NCBI GenBank assembly: GCA_004802705.1
Contig: SGPL01000437.1
Coordinates: 1-24,376, forward strand
Source: Bondarzewia mesenterica
Taxonomy: Eukaryota; Basidiomycota; Agaricomycetes; Russulales; Bondarzewiaceae
Length of the DNA: 24,376 nt
Reading direction: 5' to 3'
The first letter of the stretch is position 1, and each line of letters begins with the position of its first letter. Under the pieces are notes generated by a model. That model saw only the letters and a list, made by a program, of their open reading frames with translations, ran no database searches and had not been told where the DNA came from. The position numbers were made by a program, and so were the translations under genes. Of this stretch, positions 8,750 to 20,048 are shown piece after piece.

Positions 8750-11700
8750 ATGGACGGCCCACCACCTCAGGAAGAGGATCTATCGTCCCTTCCGATCCAA
8801 GACAGACTCTCTCACAAGAACTGGAAGGCCCGCGTCAGCGCCTACGAAACCCTAATCAAGACTTTCCAGCTTACAGTTTCAGACACTGATCCCGCCTTCA
8901 AGCCATACCTGAATGACTTGGACCTACTCAAGAAGATTGCAACAGATTCAAATGCGGTCGCGCAGGAGAAGGGCGTAGAATGTCTAGTGGCATTAGTCAA
9001 GTTCGCGGGGGAGAACGCTGCGAGGACGAGGGAGGTTGTGGTGCCATCCTTGGTCGACAAGTGTTATGGGTCAACGAGAGCTGGGACGAAGAATCAGGCG
9101 CTAGAGTTAACATTGCAGTACGTCGAGGTGGAGAATGGAGGGGGCGGTGTTGTGGTATGTACATGGTACTGCTGCCACTTTTCCATGATCTTACGTTGAT
9201 GTCAAGGACAACATCCTTCCCGGTCTGGGGGCCAAGCAACCGAAAGTCGTTGCTGGGGCAGTAAATGCGTTGAAAGAGATAGTTCGGTGAGTGGGCAGTG
9301 CTGTCTCTCTGTGCAATTTGTTTGCAATGTCTTGGGGAGTTGCCTTGCCGGCCTTCGCGTTCAGTTAGTTCAGTTAGATCTCTTTGACGCGCCGAAACAA
9401 CTGTGAATGGGTCTGTCAACGCATTTAACTGTGACAATCGTGCAGCTTGTAGCGCACTGCACGTCCTGATTTATGCGATCGTGGCTACGATCTGATTTGC
9501 ACTGGGATTTCATTATTTTGTCCTTCACTATGACGACTTCCCGCTTGTTTTTGTGCGGGTCTGGCATGCTGATTGCTGTCCTCGCAGTCAATTTGGTACG
9601 CAAGTCACGCCGCCGACGGCCATTCTCAAATCGCTTCCTAAGATATTCGGACATTCCGATAAGACCGTTCGTGCCGAGGGAACCAACTTGACTCACGTAC
9701 TTTATCAGTATCTTGGTGCTGGCATCGAACCATGGTTATCTGATTTGAAGCCTGTTCAAGTCAAGGAGCTCAAGGAGGTATGGGAGGCAATGGAGAAGGA
9801 CGGAAAGGGCAAGGGAACTTTAAAGCCAGAGCGAATGACAAGACAACAAGCACGAGATGCTGAAGCCGTGGAGGCGGCAGGCGGCGACGGTCCTGACGAG
9901 ATCCCTACAGAGGAAGGTGTGTCCTTTTTACCAATGTCTAGCCGGAACATGCTCGAAATCGTCAGCAGATCTTTTGCCGCCCGACCCGAGACAGTTTGCG
10001 GAGGAAATAGACATTGTTTCGAAGTTGCCTTCCAATTTCCATGCCAATCTCACTTCCTCCAAGTGGAAAGAACGGAAAGAGGCGCTGGACGACCTTCTCA
10101 CTCTTTTAGATGCTACTCTGCGTATCAAAGATGTTTCCGAACTTGGTGAGCTGGCGAAGTCTCTGGCTACGCGCATTCAAGCAGATGCAAACATCAATTG
10201 CGTTATGTCTGCTGCGCAATGCATGGAGTCTCTCGCGAAGGGGATGTCAAATGCCTTTGCCAGGCACAGAGAGACAGTTGTTCCTCCAATGTTGGAGAGG
10301 TTGAAAGAGAGGAAAACAAGCGTTACCGACTCTATTGGGGTTGCATTGGACGCTGTGTTTAACACAGTAAGTAATTAATCGCCATTCGCCATTTGCCTAG
10401 GCTCTTATCTTATCTTTCCAGACCACGCTCGGAGACATCTTGGGCGATCTCCAGCCCGCCTTGCATCACAAGAATCCGCAGGTCAAGGAAGGCACCTTGA
10501 AGTTTCTCACCAGATGCCTTGCCACGTCCACTCAGCCCATACCTCCTGCACAGATCAAACCTGTTTCTGAGGCCTTAGCAGCCCTTCTTGAGGACTCATT
10601 TGCTGGAGCTCGCGATGAAGCTGCCGTAGCTTTCGGAACTTTGATGAAGATGATTGGCGAAAGACCCCTTGGCCTTGTGATGGATGGTTTGGCGGATGTG
10701 CGTAAAGTCAAGGTCAAGGAGGCGTTCGAGAAGGCTACGGTAAAGGCAAGGGCAGGTGCAGGCGGACCACCGAAGACCGCTCCTCCGCCGTCAGCAGCGA
10801 AAGTGCCTCCGAAAAAGGTATCGGCTGCCATAGCGAAGAAGAAGGAGTCTCCGACAGTTTCCACACCCTCTCCCTCTGTCGAAGATGTCGATCACCCTCC
10901 ATCCCCGGCTCCTCCAAAGCCCAAGGGTCCTCCTGCTCGACTTCTGGCGAAGAAGGCACCTGCGCCCACAGCGGCCACAGGAGCATCTGGCGGATCTGGC
11001 GGGGCCGCAGCTCCCGCGAAGAAGCCTTCTCCGGCAGCGGCAGCGGCAGCATCAAAGCCTGCTAAAGGGGCAGCTGCTCCCACTTCGGGAGCTCTCGATA
11101 CTTTCAAATACAAACACACCCCTGAGGATGCGGAAATTCTTGCAGCTGACCTTATCCCGGCCAATATTGCCACGGATTTCGCTGATGCAAATTGGAAGAC
11201 GAGGCTGGCTGCACTCGATGAAATGACTACATGGGTTGAAGGTACCGTTGAAGATCTGGATGCGGAAGTTGTCGTTCGCTTCTTAGCCAAGAAAGGATGG
11301 AGTGAGAAGAATTTTCAGGCCAGTCATATCAAAGACGTCACCCTCGAGTTCTAATTGAATGTTTCCGCTTCCAGGTCTCGGCCAAGCTGTATGGGATCCT
11401 GGTCACTCTTGCAGAACGATGCCCATCCTTCGGGCGATCGTGTGCCGCTTTATCAATCCCCCATTTATCTGAGAAGTTGGGTGATATGAAGTTGAAGAAG
11501 CCAGCTGGTGATGCGCTCCTGGTTTTTGCAGAGAAGACTTCTCTACAGTTTGTCTTAGGTCAAGGTACGCTCTTTTGTTTGCACTCTTCAAAAAAGCCTT
11601 TTCACCCACTCTCGTACTTAGCATACGAGCCGCTTGGTAAGACAAAGGCTCCAAAAGCATTGGCCGATGCCATAACTTGGATACAATCTGCTCTTACTGA

Positions 11701-14700
11701 CTTCGGCATCGCTGGACTATCCCTTCGAAATTTGATTGAATTTCTGAAATTGGCTCTGAAAAACTCCAATGCGGCCGTGCGTACCAGTGCCACAAAGACC
11801 CTTGTCACCGTGAAATTATTTGCGGGTTCTAGTCAGTCTGATCTTGTGAAATACTCGGTCGCGTCCTCTTGCTGACAGTAGCGCGATACCCAGGTATCAA
11901 GGACCTTCTGGAAGATCTCAATCCCCAATTATTGGCAACCATCCAGAGCGAATTCGACAAGGTTGAAGGCCAGTCTGCTCCAGAACCAACGCGTACATCA
12001 GCCGATCTTGTCAATATGGCTCCTCAGGGAGGAGCTGCCGGGAAGGCTGCCTCAGCTATTGGGGACCCGTTGGACGACCTCTTCCCTCGAGTGGAGATCG
12101 ATGGTCTTTTGAAGGGCACCACAATTCTGGCAGATGCTAAGAGCGAAGCTTGGAAGGCGAAGAAAGAGGCCCTTGAGACTCTGCAGGCCATCCTTGACCA
12201 AGGCGCCAACAAACGATTGAAACCTCAGATGGGTATGTCTACTCAGAGCCATTGTCTGGCTATTCTTCTCTAATCTTTCACAGGCGAGATTGGCCAAGTA
12301 CTGAAGGCGCGCGTGACAGACGCAAACAAGGCCGTTCAGATGCTGGCTCTCGATATTGTCTCTCGCATAGCTACCGGCATGGGAAAGCCATTCGAAAAGC
12401 AAACTCGTTTTTTCGTCCTACCAGTGGCTACTGTGGTGTCAGACCAGAAGGCTCCCATTCGTTCTGCTGCGCTCCAGACGCTTGCAGCTATCGCGATAGC
12501 CTGCGAATCCATGGAACCTTTAATTCATGGTTTAAGCACGGCTCTGGAAACCAATAACCCAGTTCAAAGGGCCAATCTATTGAATTGGCTCGTTGAGTGG
12601 TTTAAAGAGCATGAGCTAACACCTGGCCTTGATCTGAGCGGCTGGGTCGCTCCGGTTGTCTCTTGCCTTGATGATCGCAGTGGAGACGTGCGGAAAGGTG
12701 CTCAAGGCATATTGCCCTTCTTGATCGCGTCAGCCGGATTCGATCGTGTCCTTCACCAGACTAACTCGTTGAAGCCCGCTTCAAAAGCATCTGCAGTGCC
12801 CCTCATCAATGCCGCTCGCACGGTTGCTCCCGCTTCATCGTCGACACCGGCCCTGTCTGCTCCTACTGCGGTCCCAGCAAAAGCTCCTGCGCCAACCAAA
12901 GCTGCCCCGCTCAAAGCTGCCCCGCCCACTGCAACTATACCCTCCTCGTCTTCTGCTACTAGCCCTCCTCAATCTCCCACGATGCCAGCGCCTACGACCT
13001 CCAAGGCGCCTACCAATAAACTCACTGGCATCCGTCGCAAACTGCCGCAGGGGACAATTCCTCGTCCAGACTCACGGACAGAGAACCAGGAGGAAGCTCC
13101 TGTATCTCGTCTCCCAGGCAAGGCAGGCACTGGTATTGGCTTTGGACTGAGGCGACCCGGTATGCCTGTCCCGTCTATGCTTAAGACGGTGCCTGTCCCA
13201 GATGCTGCTGTCTCAGTACTCTCTGCTTCAATGCCCTTCTTCGGCATGAACTTGGAAGCTAAGAGACTTCGTCTAGCGAAAGATGCTGCCAAGTGGATCA
13301 ATGAAGCAGGCGCCACTCGCAAGGATTTAGCCGATCTTCTGCAGCACCAGATGGAGCCACACGCGTCAAAGGATCTCGTCTCCTACCTCTTCAGTCATGA
13401 CCACAATGCAGTCAACGATCATGTCTCGGGACTGACGAGCATGTGTGACTTTTACTCTCAGCTACAAGCCGGAGACAATCCATACGGATTATCACCTGAC
13501 GACTTGAAGACGGTAGGTATCGCTAATTGCGATCTGACACTTAAATATGTCTCGATCAAAGTCCATGAACCGCAATCCAATCTTGTCTCCAAGTGTTTGG
13601 ACGTTGTTGATGCCGTTCTCGGCTTCATGAAGAGTATCGACTATCAATTAACCGAACCGGAAGCATTGTGCTTCATTCCGACATTGGTCTACAAAGTAAG
13701 TCTGTCTTCTTTGCTACAGCAACTGTGTAGTTGATTCAATTTGCATGCACAGCTGGGAGATGCTCGTGAACCCGTCCGTGTACACGTTCAACAGATTTTC
13801 CAGACGCTGTCCAAAGTGTACGCGTACAGTAGAGTGTTTCAAATACTGCTGGAGTACGGTCTCAAGTCGAAAGTGGCGAAGACGCGTCAGCTGACCTTGG
13901 ACGAGCTCGGAAGCATTTTGAAACGATCTGGCCTGGGTGCTTGCGAGCCCCAGAAAGCATGCCCTACGATGGCCTCAACGATCGCAGATAAGGATCCCAA
14001 TGTCCGAAAGTCGGCTCTTTCAACCCTGAGGTGAATGTGTAATACAGCGCTTATTTCTTACTGGTTCGCTAACAACTTTATAGCGAGGTTTTCGTACTAG
14101 TAGGGGAGAAGATCTGGTCCCTTGTTGGTCCGCTTTCACCCAAGGACAAGACGCAGCTCGAAGAACGATTGCGTCGAGTAGCGGGACCTAGTTCTCCGGA
14201 CAAACAATGCAATCTCACGCCAGCACCGCCCTCTCACGTTGCTCGTTTGGCTTCTGGCATTGCTCGGCCAGGTTCTCCCTCTACCGTTTCTTCTCGAACA
14301 GGGGCCATACCTCGACCTGCTAGTCCCTCCATCGGCGCCTCGTCTCGTTTATCTCGCCCTACCTCTCCTGCTGCTTCTAGGTCGATGTCACCAGCACCGT
14401 CACAGATTGGTCGTACAGGACCCAGCTCTCCATCTAGTCGTGGGAAAAGTCTTCTGCCTTCTCGATTGGGACCCGCCAGATCACGCACGAACACGATCCG
14501 ATCACATCTGCCCACTCCTGCGTCTGCAGTTGAAGCCTCTGAAGCTGAAGACCCAAAATCTCCTTCGGCCTACAAGAAGAGCAGCACCTTGAGTGGCCCA
14601 CATATCGAGTCTTGGCGAAGCGGAGAACCTCCTGAAGAACCAGATATGGCACCTACACCATCCAACGACATCACACTGACGATTTCAAGCATTCTCAGCA

Positions 14701-16345
14701 CCGATTCGGAGCGTAGCGTTGACGCTCTGAAGAAGATCCAGAAAGTCCTCCAGCTCGGACCTGATGCGGGTCCAGCGTCATCATCGTATCGTGACCTGGC
14801 GGAACACACTGAAGGCCTTATCGAAACGGTGACCCTCCAGATAGGTCACGCTTTCGATCGACCAGAGAGTAACATTCGATTGGCCAAACATCTCATACAA
14901 ACATTGAACGCGTTCTGCGACAACCCTCTTCTGGCTGAGTCTTTGACTGTTGATAATCTCACACCACTCTTGGAGGAACTAGCGACCAGACTGCTTCAGA
15001 CTGATGACAGCCTTGACAATGAGGTGAAGAACTTGTCTAGATTCATCAACATGATCATGTTGCGGCTATTTTCAACTGGAAGAAGAATTACTGTATTCAG
15101 GTATGTCACGCTTTCTATCTTGATTGACTGGTTCTCATACGGTGTCTCTCAGAGCCCTGTTTGCCTTGCTTCTGCAGATTGTCAAGCCGTTCCCGACCAG
15201 GGGAACCTCCGCGGATTCGCAAGATGCAAAGGTGGCAGAGTTAGTGCTAAAGTGCATTTGGAAACTGGCGAGGAATATACCTCAGGACCTGGTGGAATCC
15301 AAGCTTGACCCTGTGGAGTTACTTCCTGCCGTCGAACACTTCCTGCAGTCTGTACCCCCGAACGAGTGGCGTGCCAGAGCGACGAATCGGGTACCGTGCG
15401 GTGATATGCCACTGAGGACTGTCAAAGTCATCATTCAGCATGTTGTCGGTGAGTACTTGTAGGGTCATAATTACTTTCCTTCCTCACCATTTCGCAGCCC
15501 ACTTTGGTGATGACGTGTATGATATCCTATCGTCTTCTTTTGATGATCCATCAGCGACCATCGTCTACCCGTATGTATACCGCATTCTCAACTCGAGCAC
15601 TGCACGGCAGGAGGCCGGAATGCCCGTGCGTCATAATGGTCTCAAGGGAAGCCGTTCAGCCCAGACTTTCTCTCCCCCCGAAAGCCGCGCAGAATCCCCT
15701 CTTGAAACCGCATCCTCCGCAGCATCTGGTGACATTCATCCCTCATCGCCAAGTCACCGGACGAGTCGAAGCGTGACTTCTATCAACAATTTGGTTTCAC
15801 CGCCAGTGGAAGAGCCCGATCCTGATGCGCAGCTCCTGCAAATTATCGGACATATATCGAGTGAAACAACTGGAGCCATGCACAAAGAAGGAATTACGGA
15901 GTTGCATCACTTCCTCAAGGCGTATCCGCACAAGCGGTCAAAGGTCGAAAAGATGCTTGAAGCCACAGGGCCTGCCTTCCGCAAATATATCTCCCGTGCT
16001 CTGGCCAGCCGGGCCGCCGAAGACGAAGAGAGGGATGTGGCTGTAGCAGATACATTGTCTAGTAAGTTCCTTGAATTTCGAACATCGAACATTCTCTCAC
16101 TGGTAGTAGAACTGGAATCCAAGCGTCAGGATGCCCTCCCTATGTCACCGAGGGCCGACAGCAGGTCACCACGATCCCCTGCATCCCGTGCCAGTGGCTC
16201 CGACCTGGGAACGTCGCAGGACAAACAAGACAAGTTGTCGAGACTGCACGATATCTTTCAATACCGTACCAGCACCGTCAGTAACGTGTCCTCTCATGGC
16301 CGAGCAACACCTTTGATGCCATCTGCTCGCACAGAACATAGCTAA
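8750..16345 (+). CDS. XMAP215/Dis1-family microtubule polymerase (Stu2/Alp14/ch-TOG homologue)
   Basis: This protein binds free tubulin through TOG domains and speeds microtubule growth at spindle poles, kinetochores and plus ends. Exons: 8750-9154, 9207-9286, 9588-9916, 9966-10366, 10422-11318, 11375-11564, 11622-11831, 11894-12232, 12284-13695, 13753-14030, 14084-15100, 15153-15448, 15498-16061, 16107-16345; 2218 residues, all phases agree and no internal stop. Approximate domains: TOG1 10-245 (HKNWKARVSAYETLIKTFQ), TOG2 285-510 (SSKWKERKEALDDLLTLL), Ala/Pro/Lys linker 512-630, TOG3 640-865 (ANWKTRLAALDEMTTWVEG), TOG4 890-1110 (AWKAKKEALETLQAILD), Ala/Pro linker 1115-1250, TOG5-like 1265-1540, Ser/Arg/Pro-rich basic region 1543-1700 that probably binds the lattice, then a C-terminal helical domain (FDDPSATIVYPYVYRILN). 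Five TOGs match animal and basidiomycete forms rather than yeast Stu2 (two TOGs, 888 residues). The start at 8750 gives the typical short acidic lead (MDGPPPQEEDLSSLP). Two introns are odd: 301 nt at 9287-9587, and GC-AG at 11319-11374. Confidence 0.95.
9287..9587 (+). other. Exceptionally long (301 nt) intron 2 of the XMAP215 gene, with three hairpins
   Basis: Donor GTGAGTGGGC, acceptor TCCTCGCAG; joining gives EIVR-QFGTQV in phase. Every other intron of this gene is 45-62 nt. Inside are three simple inverted repeats: CGTGCAG/CTGCACG (9439-9463, 11-nt loop), GATCGT/ACGATC (9477-9492, 4-nt loop, flanked by direct CTGATTT repeats) and CCCGC/GCGGG (9540-9559). There is also a tandem TTCAGTTAG pair near 9360-9378. 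It could hold a small RNA or be folded for splicing; no clean C/D or H/ACA box pair was found. Confidence 0.6.
11319..11374 (+). other. GC-AG intron in the XMAP215 gene
   Basis: The exon ends AATTTTCAG and the intron begins GCCAGT, with a CTAAT branch site and TTCCAG acceptor. Joining gives the conserved TOG stretch KNFQV-SAKLY in phase 0. The two nearby GT donors (11302 and 11323) put the downstream exon in the wrong frame. The donor fits the GC class less well than the one in APC5. Confidence 0.65.
16062..16106 (+). other. 45-nt in-frame intron near the 3' end of the XMAP215 gene
   Basis: Good donor (GTAAGT) and TAG acceptor. The length is a multiple of three and there is no stop, so both the spliced (LSIELESK) and retained forms encode full-length proteins. 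Spliced is preferred because the sites are strong. Confidence 0.6.
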
Positions 16346-16682
16346 GGTCCTGGAGGTTACAGTATCTGACCGTCAGCTAATGTAGATTTGCTTATTGTTG
16401 TCTCACATTCCTCTCTTTCATCTTATGTGCTCTGATTCCTATCGCACTGTATCACTTTACGCATCTCTCATCAATCTTCCTGTATGACACGTACCATGCA
16501 GCACACTAATGATACCTCAGGCCTTCAGGGACTGTCACTTGCTGGCATCTACTGTTTTCGTTACTCAGACATTGAACGTATCGCATTCGCCCATCGAGCG
16601 GCGGAAGGTGGACGATGTTTAAATGACTACTACTAGTATAATCGTTTTATAATGAAATGTCCGGCTAAGAAAATAACATCGT
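16346..16682. other. Convergent 3' region between XMAP215 and secreted-protein genes
   Basis: I see no gene in these 337 bases. They should contain the 3' UTRs of both converging genes. Apart from an AT-rich patch with ACTACTACTAGTATAA at about 16627-16640, nothing stands out. Confidence 0.6.
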
Positions 16683-17942
16683 TCAATTGCAGGAGCACGT
16701 CGAGACATCCGGAGTCTGCCCGAACGGACAAGTACCATCTATCAGACAAACAAGGATCAGAAAAAGACGCCTTTGCATCGAAAATACGCTTCGTACCCTC
16801 GCCAAAAGGTAAAATGGGAAAGTTCGGTCCTCCAAACAGACCAGGGTCGACGCCATCAAGCTGTGCATTGACAATACCAGCAAGCTCTGAGTTCTTAGGT
16901 GACTTCTGACAATATGGTGTAGACGGGACAACGCCATTGATGTTGAGTGCATTCCGGGGGTGCTTGCGGTAAGCAATAGCGAGGGTGATTAAGGCATCAC
17001 CGTTCGTGACGCCTGCGGACTTGGCGAAGTCGACCATGGCATCGGCATTGTCCTGTTACCCGTCAGTTATGGATAGAAATGAGGAAACGAGCGGCCAAAA
17101 CCGACCTGTTGCGCGCAGGGATCTCCGCTGGCAAGCAAGGCGTTGATGCCGTCTATGCCGGCCAGCTGAACACAAGGTTCATTCGTGAAAATATCACCAC
17201 CACTAACGAGCTTGATTGAGTGTATATCAGCTCAAAATCGCTGCTGCTAAGACCAGGGGAAAAGCATACGCAGAGGTTCTGCCATTGTTGAGCGACAGCA
17301 GGGAGATCAGCCTGTGCAATGCGCCTGAACTTGGGCTTTCGCATTCGCAGGAGTCGGGGAATAACGGAGATAAGAGAAGTGTGGGGGGCTGAGGTGGTGA
17401 TGGTGGTATTGGCTACAACGGTAGCGTTTGCCGAACCAGTGGCGTTGTTCGCTGTGGTATTCGTCCCCGTCAAGGTAGAAACGGCACCGGTGGAATTGGC
17501 CAGGCTGGCAGAGTTGCCCAGATCCGTAGAATTTCCTCCCAACGTGGAGTTGGACAAGATGGTAGCATTGGTGAAGTCGGGAATGTCGCTTGGATCAATG
17601 ATGCTGGTTGAGTTAAAGGTCATAGTGGTATTGGCTGCTATCGTCAAGTTAGACGAATCGGGAGGATAAGCTAAAGTCGTCGAATTAAGGTTGGAGCATC
17701 CGACTGCAGTGCAGGTGGCCGGGTCAGCGTTTGAGGTGGAGGTGGTGTTCGTTGTTAAAGATTGATTGGAGGCCTTCGCGACACATGCAGGTGGAGAGGC
17801 AGGAATAAGGCTGCGTCACATAAAAAATCAAGTCGAAGGTCAATAAGAGACACTGTACTCACGAAGATCTGACGACGTTGATAGGGCCAGCGTTTGCAAT
17901 AGCTGTGAGAGTGAGGATGGACAAAAGTTCAAAGAAACGCAT
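16683..17942 (-). CDS. Secreted, sequon-rich protein of an uncharacterised basidiomycete family
   Basis: Function unknown. Minus-strand exons: 17942-17863, 17810-17270, 17210-17106, 17052-16797, 16738-16683; 345 residues, phases consistent. Residues 1-19 form a signal peptide (MRFFELLSILTLTAIANA), so the product is probably secreted or wall-bound. Residues 42-163 are Ser/Thr/Asn-rich with 14 N-glycosylation sequons and few Cys. A basic stretch with Arg-Arg at 189-190 (KPKFRR) could be a Kex2 site. The remaining about 155 residues form a compact domain with seven cysteines and no sequons: CVQLAGIDGINALL, AIAYRKHPRNALNINGVVPS, PGLFGGPN, ending CPFGQTPDVSTCSCN. I recall this ending from unannotated mushroom proteins but know no function. 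The intron at 17269-17211 uses a weak AAG acceptor. A TATA-like box lies about 120 bp upstream. It could be a wall protein, effector or precursor of a processed product. Confidence 0.82.
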
Positions 17943-18628
17943 ATTGTATGGCAAAGAGAGTGAGTGATTATTTTAAAATTGGAGCTTCGCAATCAATAGA
18001 AAGAAAAGTGGGGAGCAACCGGGCTCTCGATACTGGGGTCGTTGGATTTGGGAAACTCCTTTAAATACGCATCTGTGCATGACAGGTGCCTCCACATGCC
18101 ACAATGCCACACCAGAAAGCCCTACATCACAGCGCCCGTGGTAGACGACCAATGTCAAACAAAAGCAAGCTACAACGGGCATCGCTTTGTAACAGTAGTA
18201 AGTCGGGTGGCAATTCAGCTTCGAAAGCACGACCGACAGTGTTCAAGTGAAAGGTTGATGCGCTCGCTGTAGAATGTCAGAAACACGTGACTCAGATAGT
18301 CTTTGACGCTCACCAGGCCTTGCATGCAGCGGTGTTCGTAGAACATATCCCTACAGGCGCTAGACATGCCTTGATGCGGCCGCCCATAGGCAGGAGGATG
18401 AAAAGTTCTCACCTGAAACAGTATTGATACGTTCATCAGTTGCAAGACAACCGTCGAACATCATTCGTTCAAGTGACTGCAGGCGCTGAGGTTCATTCAG
18501 GCAAAATTAAAGACTTCCAGTGGAGGAGAGGTAAGTTGAAGGCTGCCAATATGACGTTTTGACCTTTCAAGAATTCAAAACTCAACGCATGGTCGGCGGT
18601 GGGGGGAAAGCGCTGTAAAAGACAGAAT
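17943..18628 (-). other. Upstream region of the secreted-protein gene and 3' end of uL3m
   Basis: No gene is supported in these 686 bases; short open frames on both strands lack family signals. The part near 17943 is the secreted-protein promoter and the part near 18628 is the 3' UTR of the uL3m gene, which runs in the same direction. A TATA-like element lies at 18060-18067. Confidence 0.55.
18060..18067 (-). promoter_or_regulatory. TATA-like box (TATTTAAA) before the secreted-protein gene
   Basis: Reads TATTTAAA on the minus strand, about 118 bp before the start codon at 17942. This would fit a regulated, TATA-containing promoter with an 80-90 nt leader. Inferred from sequence and position only. 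Confidence 0.4.
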
Positions 18629-19787
18629 CTATTCCCTAGGAATAAAAGGACTGCTGCGTTGCGAAGGAGCAACGATTATAGGAGGTAAGGCTTCCGCCAT
18701 CTCCTTTGTCCCTGCAGGGAAAGGTAGGTCGTCCACTCCCTTTGGCAGGACCTTCTCGTATAGACCTTTAGCTTGATTTGCGCGTGAGAGACTGGTCATC
18801 TTCTTCTTGGCGTCGCGGACTAGGACATGAGCGTCGTCGATGCCGGACACACAGCCGCGAACAAAAATCAAATCAAGAGCTGAATCGACACGAACAACAG
18901 CCAAGTTTTGCGTTGTTGTCCGTTTACCGCCCATGCGGCCGGCCATTTTCTTGCCAGGCCAGATCCTGCCAGGATCCTGGATGATACATAAGATGAAGAG
19001 TTTATGAATGGTGTGAAAAGCGTTCGCACCTGATGAGCACCGGTTGAACCTGCTGAACGATGCGAGACGGAGACACCGTGACTAGCACGTAAACCTTTGA
19101 AATTCCAACGTTTCATGGTTCCTTGAAAACCCTTGCCAATTCTGTGGAGAATGAAAGGTCATCCGAAGAAATATGCTCAACATCATGGTCTTTTCTCACG
19201 AGTTTGCGATGACATCAACGAACTGGCCCGGCACGAAGTGAATGGCAGACAAAGTAGTTCCTTTCCATGACAGATTAACACAAGTCTATGAGAGGTAAAT
19301 TCGTGGAACATACCAATAGGAACGTGCGCGTCGGGAGTAATTGGGAACTCTTTTACAACTCTTTTCGGAGGAACACCTGCCTTCCTGAAATGACCCCGCA
19401 TCTGTTGTGTCGTCGTCTTGGCTGGCCTGTCTGAAGCAGCAACTTGAACTGCATGGTATTCCGATTCGTCTCTCCGGACAGTAGTAACATTCGCAGTCAC
19501 TTGACAATTCTCCAGCTGCGATGCAGTCAGCAAATTACCATCTTGTCAATCAATTTCATGTACGATACCTGGAGTACAGTGACAGGAAAGCGTGCGCCAT
19601 GTTCATCCCACATAGCAGACATCCCTCGCTTGCGTGCAATGACACCAGTCCGTATCGAGTTCGGCGTCCATTTTGCAACGGTAGGAGAAGTGCTGAGAGA
19701 AGCCGTCGCATGATTAGCAACGGTAGAGTGCATGAACCTGCATGAGGAAAGGGGTGGTCGTTGAGCAAGAGCCCAAAGCCTAAGCAT
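18629..19787 (-). CDS. Mitochondrial large-subunit ribosomal protein uL3m
   Basis: uL3 binds 23S-type rRNA near the peptidyl-transferase centre; this is the mitochondrial form (yeast MRPL9). Exons on the minus strand: 19787-19569, 19515-19314, 19260-19200, 19141-19030, 18976-18629; 313 residues, phases consistent. The start at 19787 gives a basic, hydroxylated presequence ([20 protein letters not shown]). Family motifs follow: [19 protein letters not shown] (about 48), [18 protein letters not shown] (about 150), and the uL3 signature [49 protein letters not shown] (about 162-211). The C-terminus (SSPFIPRE) is a short fungal extension. Intron acceptors at 19261 (AAAG) and 19142 (CACAG) are inferred from phase. 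An in-frame ATG eight codons upstream (19811) is possible. Its 5' end faces the RRN6-like gene over 261 bp. Confidence 0.95.
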
Positions 19788-20048
19788 GTTGGCCGTTTCA
19801 AGGACGAACAAGGACCTGACGAGAAGAAAGACTTGCTCGTCGGAGTTCGAATCTTTCTTGCTGACCCCGATTCTACTCTATTCTACTGCTACTTGGTTAG
19901 TAGTGTTGACTTGGGAGTCCAGCGCCTGAAGCAGCAGCCTCAAGCTCTCAGATCTCAGCTCTTCTGCGATTCCCCTCTTTACTTGATATCTCAAGCAACG
20001 TGTTTGATTTTCCTCCAATCCTCGTTCTTGATAACTCTGTCAAATGGA
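19788..20048. promoter_or_regulatory. Shared divergent promoter of uL3m and the RRN6-like gene
   Basis: 261 bp lie between the two start codons. There is an inverted repeat GACGAG...CTCGTC within 19815-19842 and a run of T/C tracts towards the RRN6 side. No clear TATA box was seen. The pairing of a mitochondrial ribosomal gene with a Pol I factor would suit growth-linked co-control, but this is inference. Confidence 0.45.

Noticed and set aside
9520..9575. C/D snoRNA in XMAP215 intron 2 (ATGACGA ... CTGA)
   Set aside because: The C box has a mismatch, no terminal stem pairs the ends, and the spacing is short; only the general hairpin content is kept as a finding.
17319..17669. Plus-strand 116-codon open frame rich in Val/Leu/Glu
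   Set aside because: It is the mirror of the sequon-rich exon on the minus strand, which has a signal peptide, consistent introns and a conserved C-terminal domain.
19840..19860. tRNA-like T-loop (GTTCGAATC)
   Set aside because: No matching A box, anticodon arm or acceptor stem is found around it on either strand, so it is a chance match to the B box.
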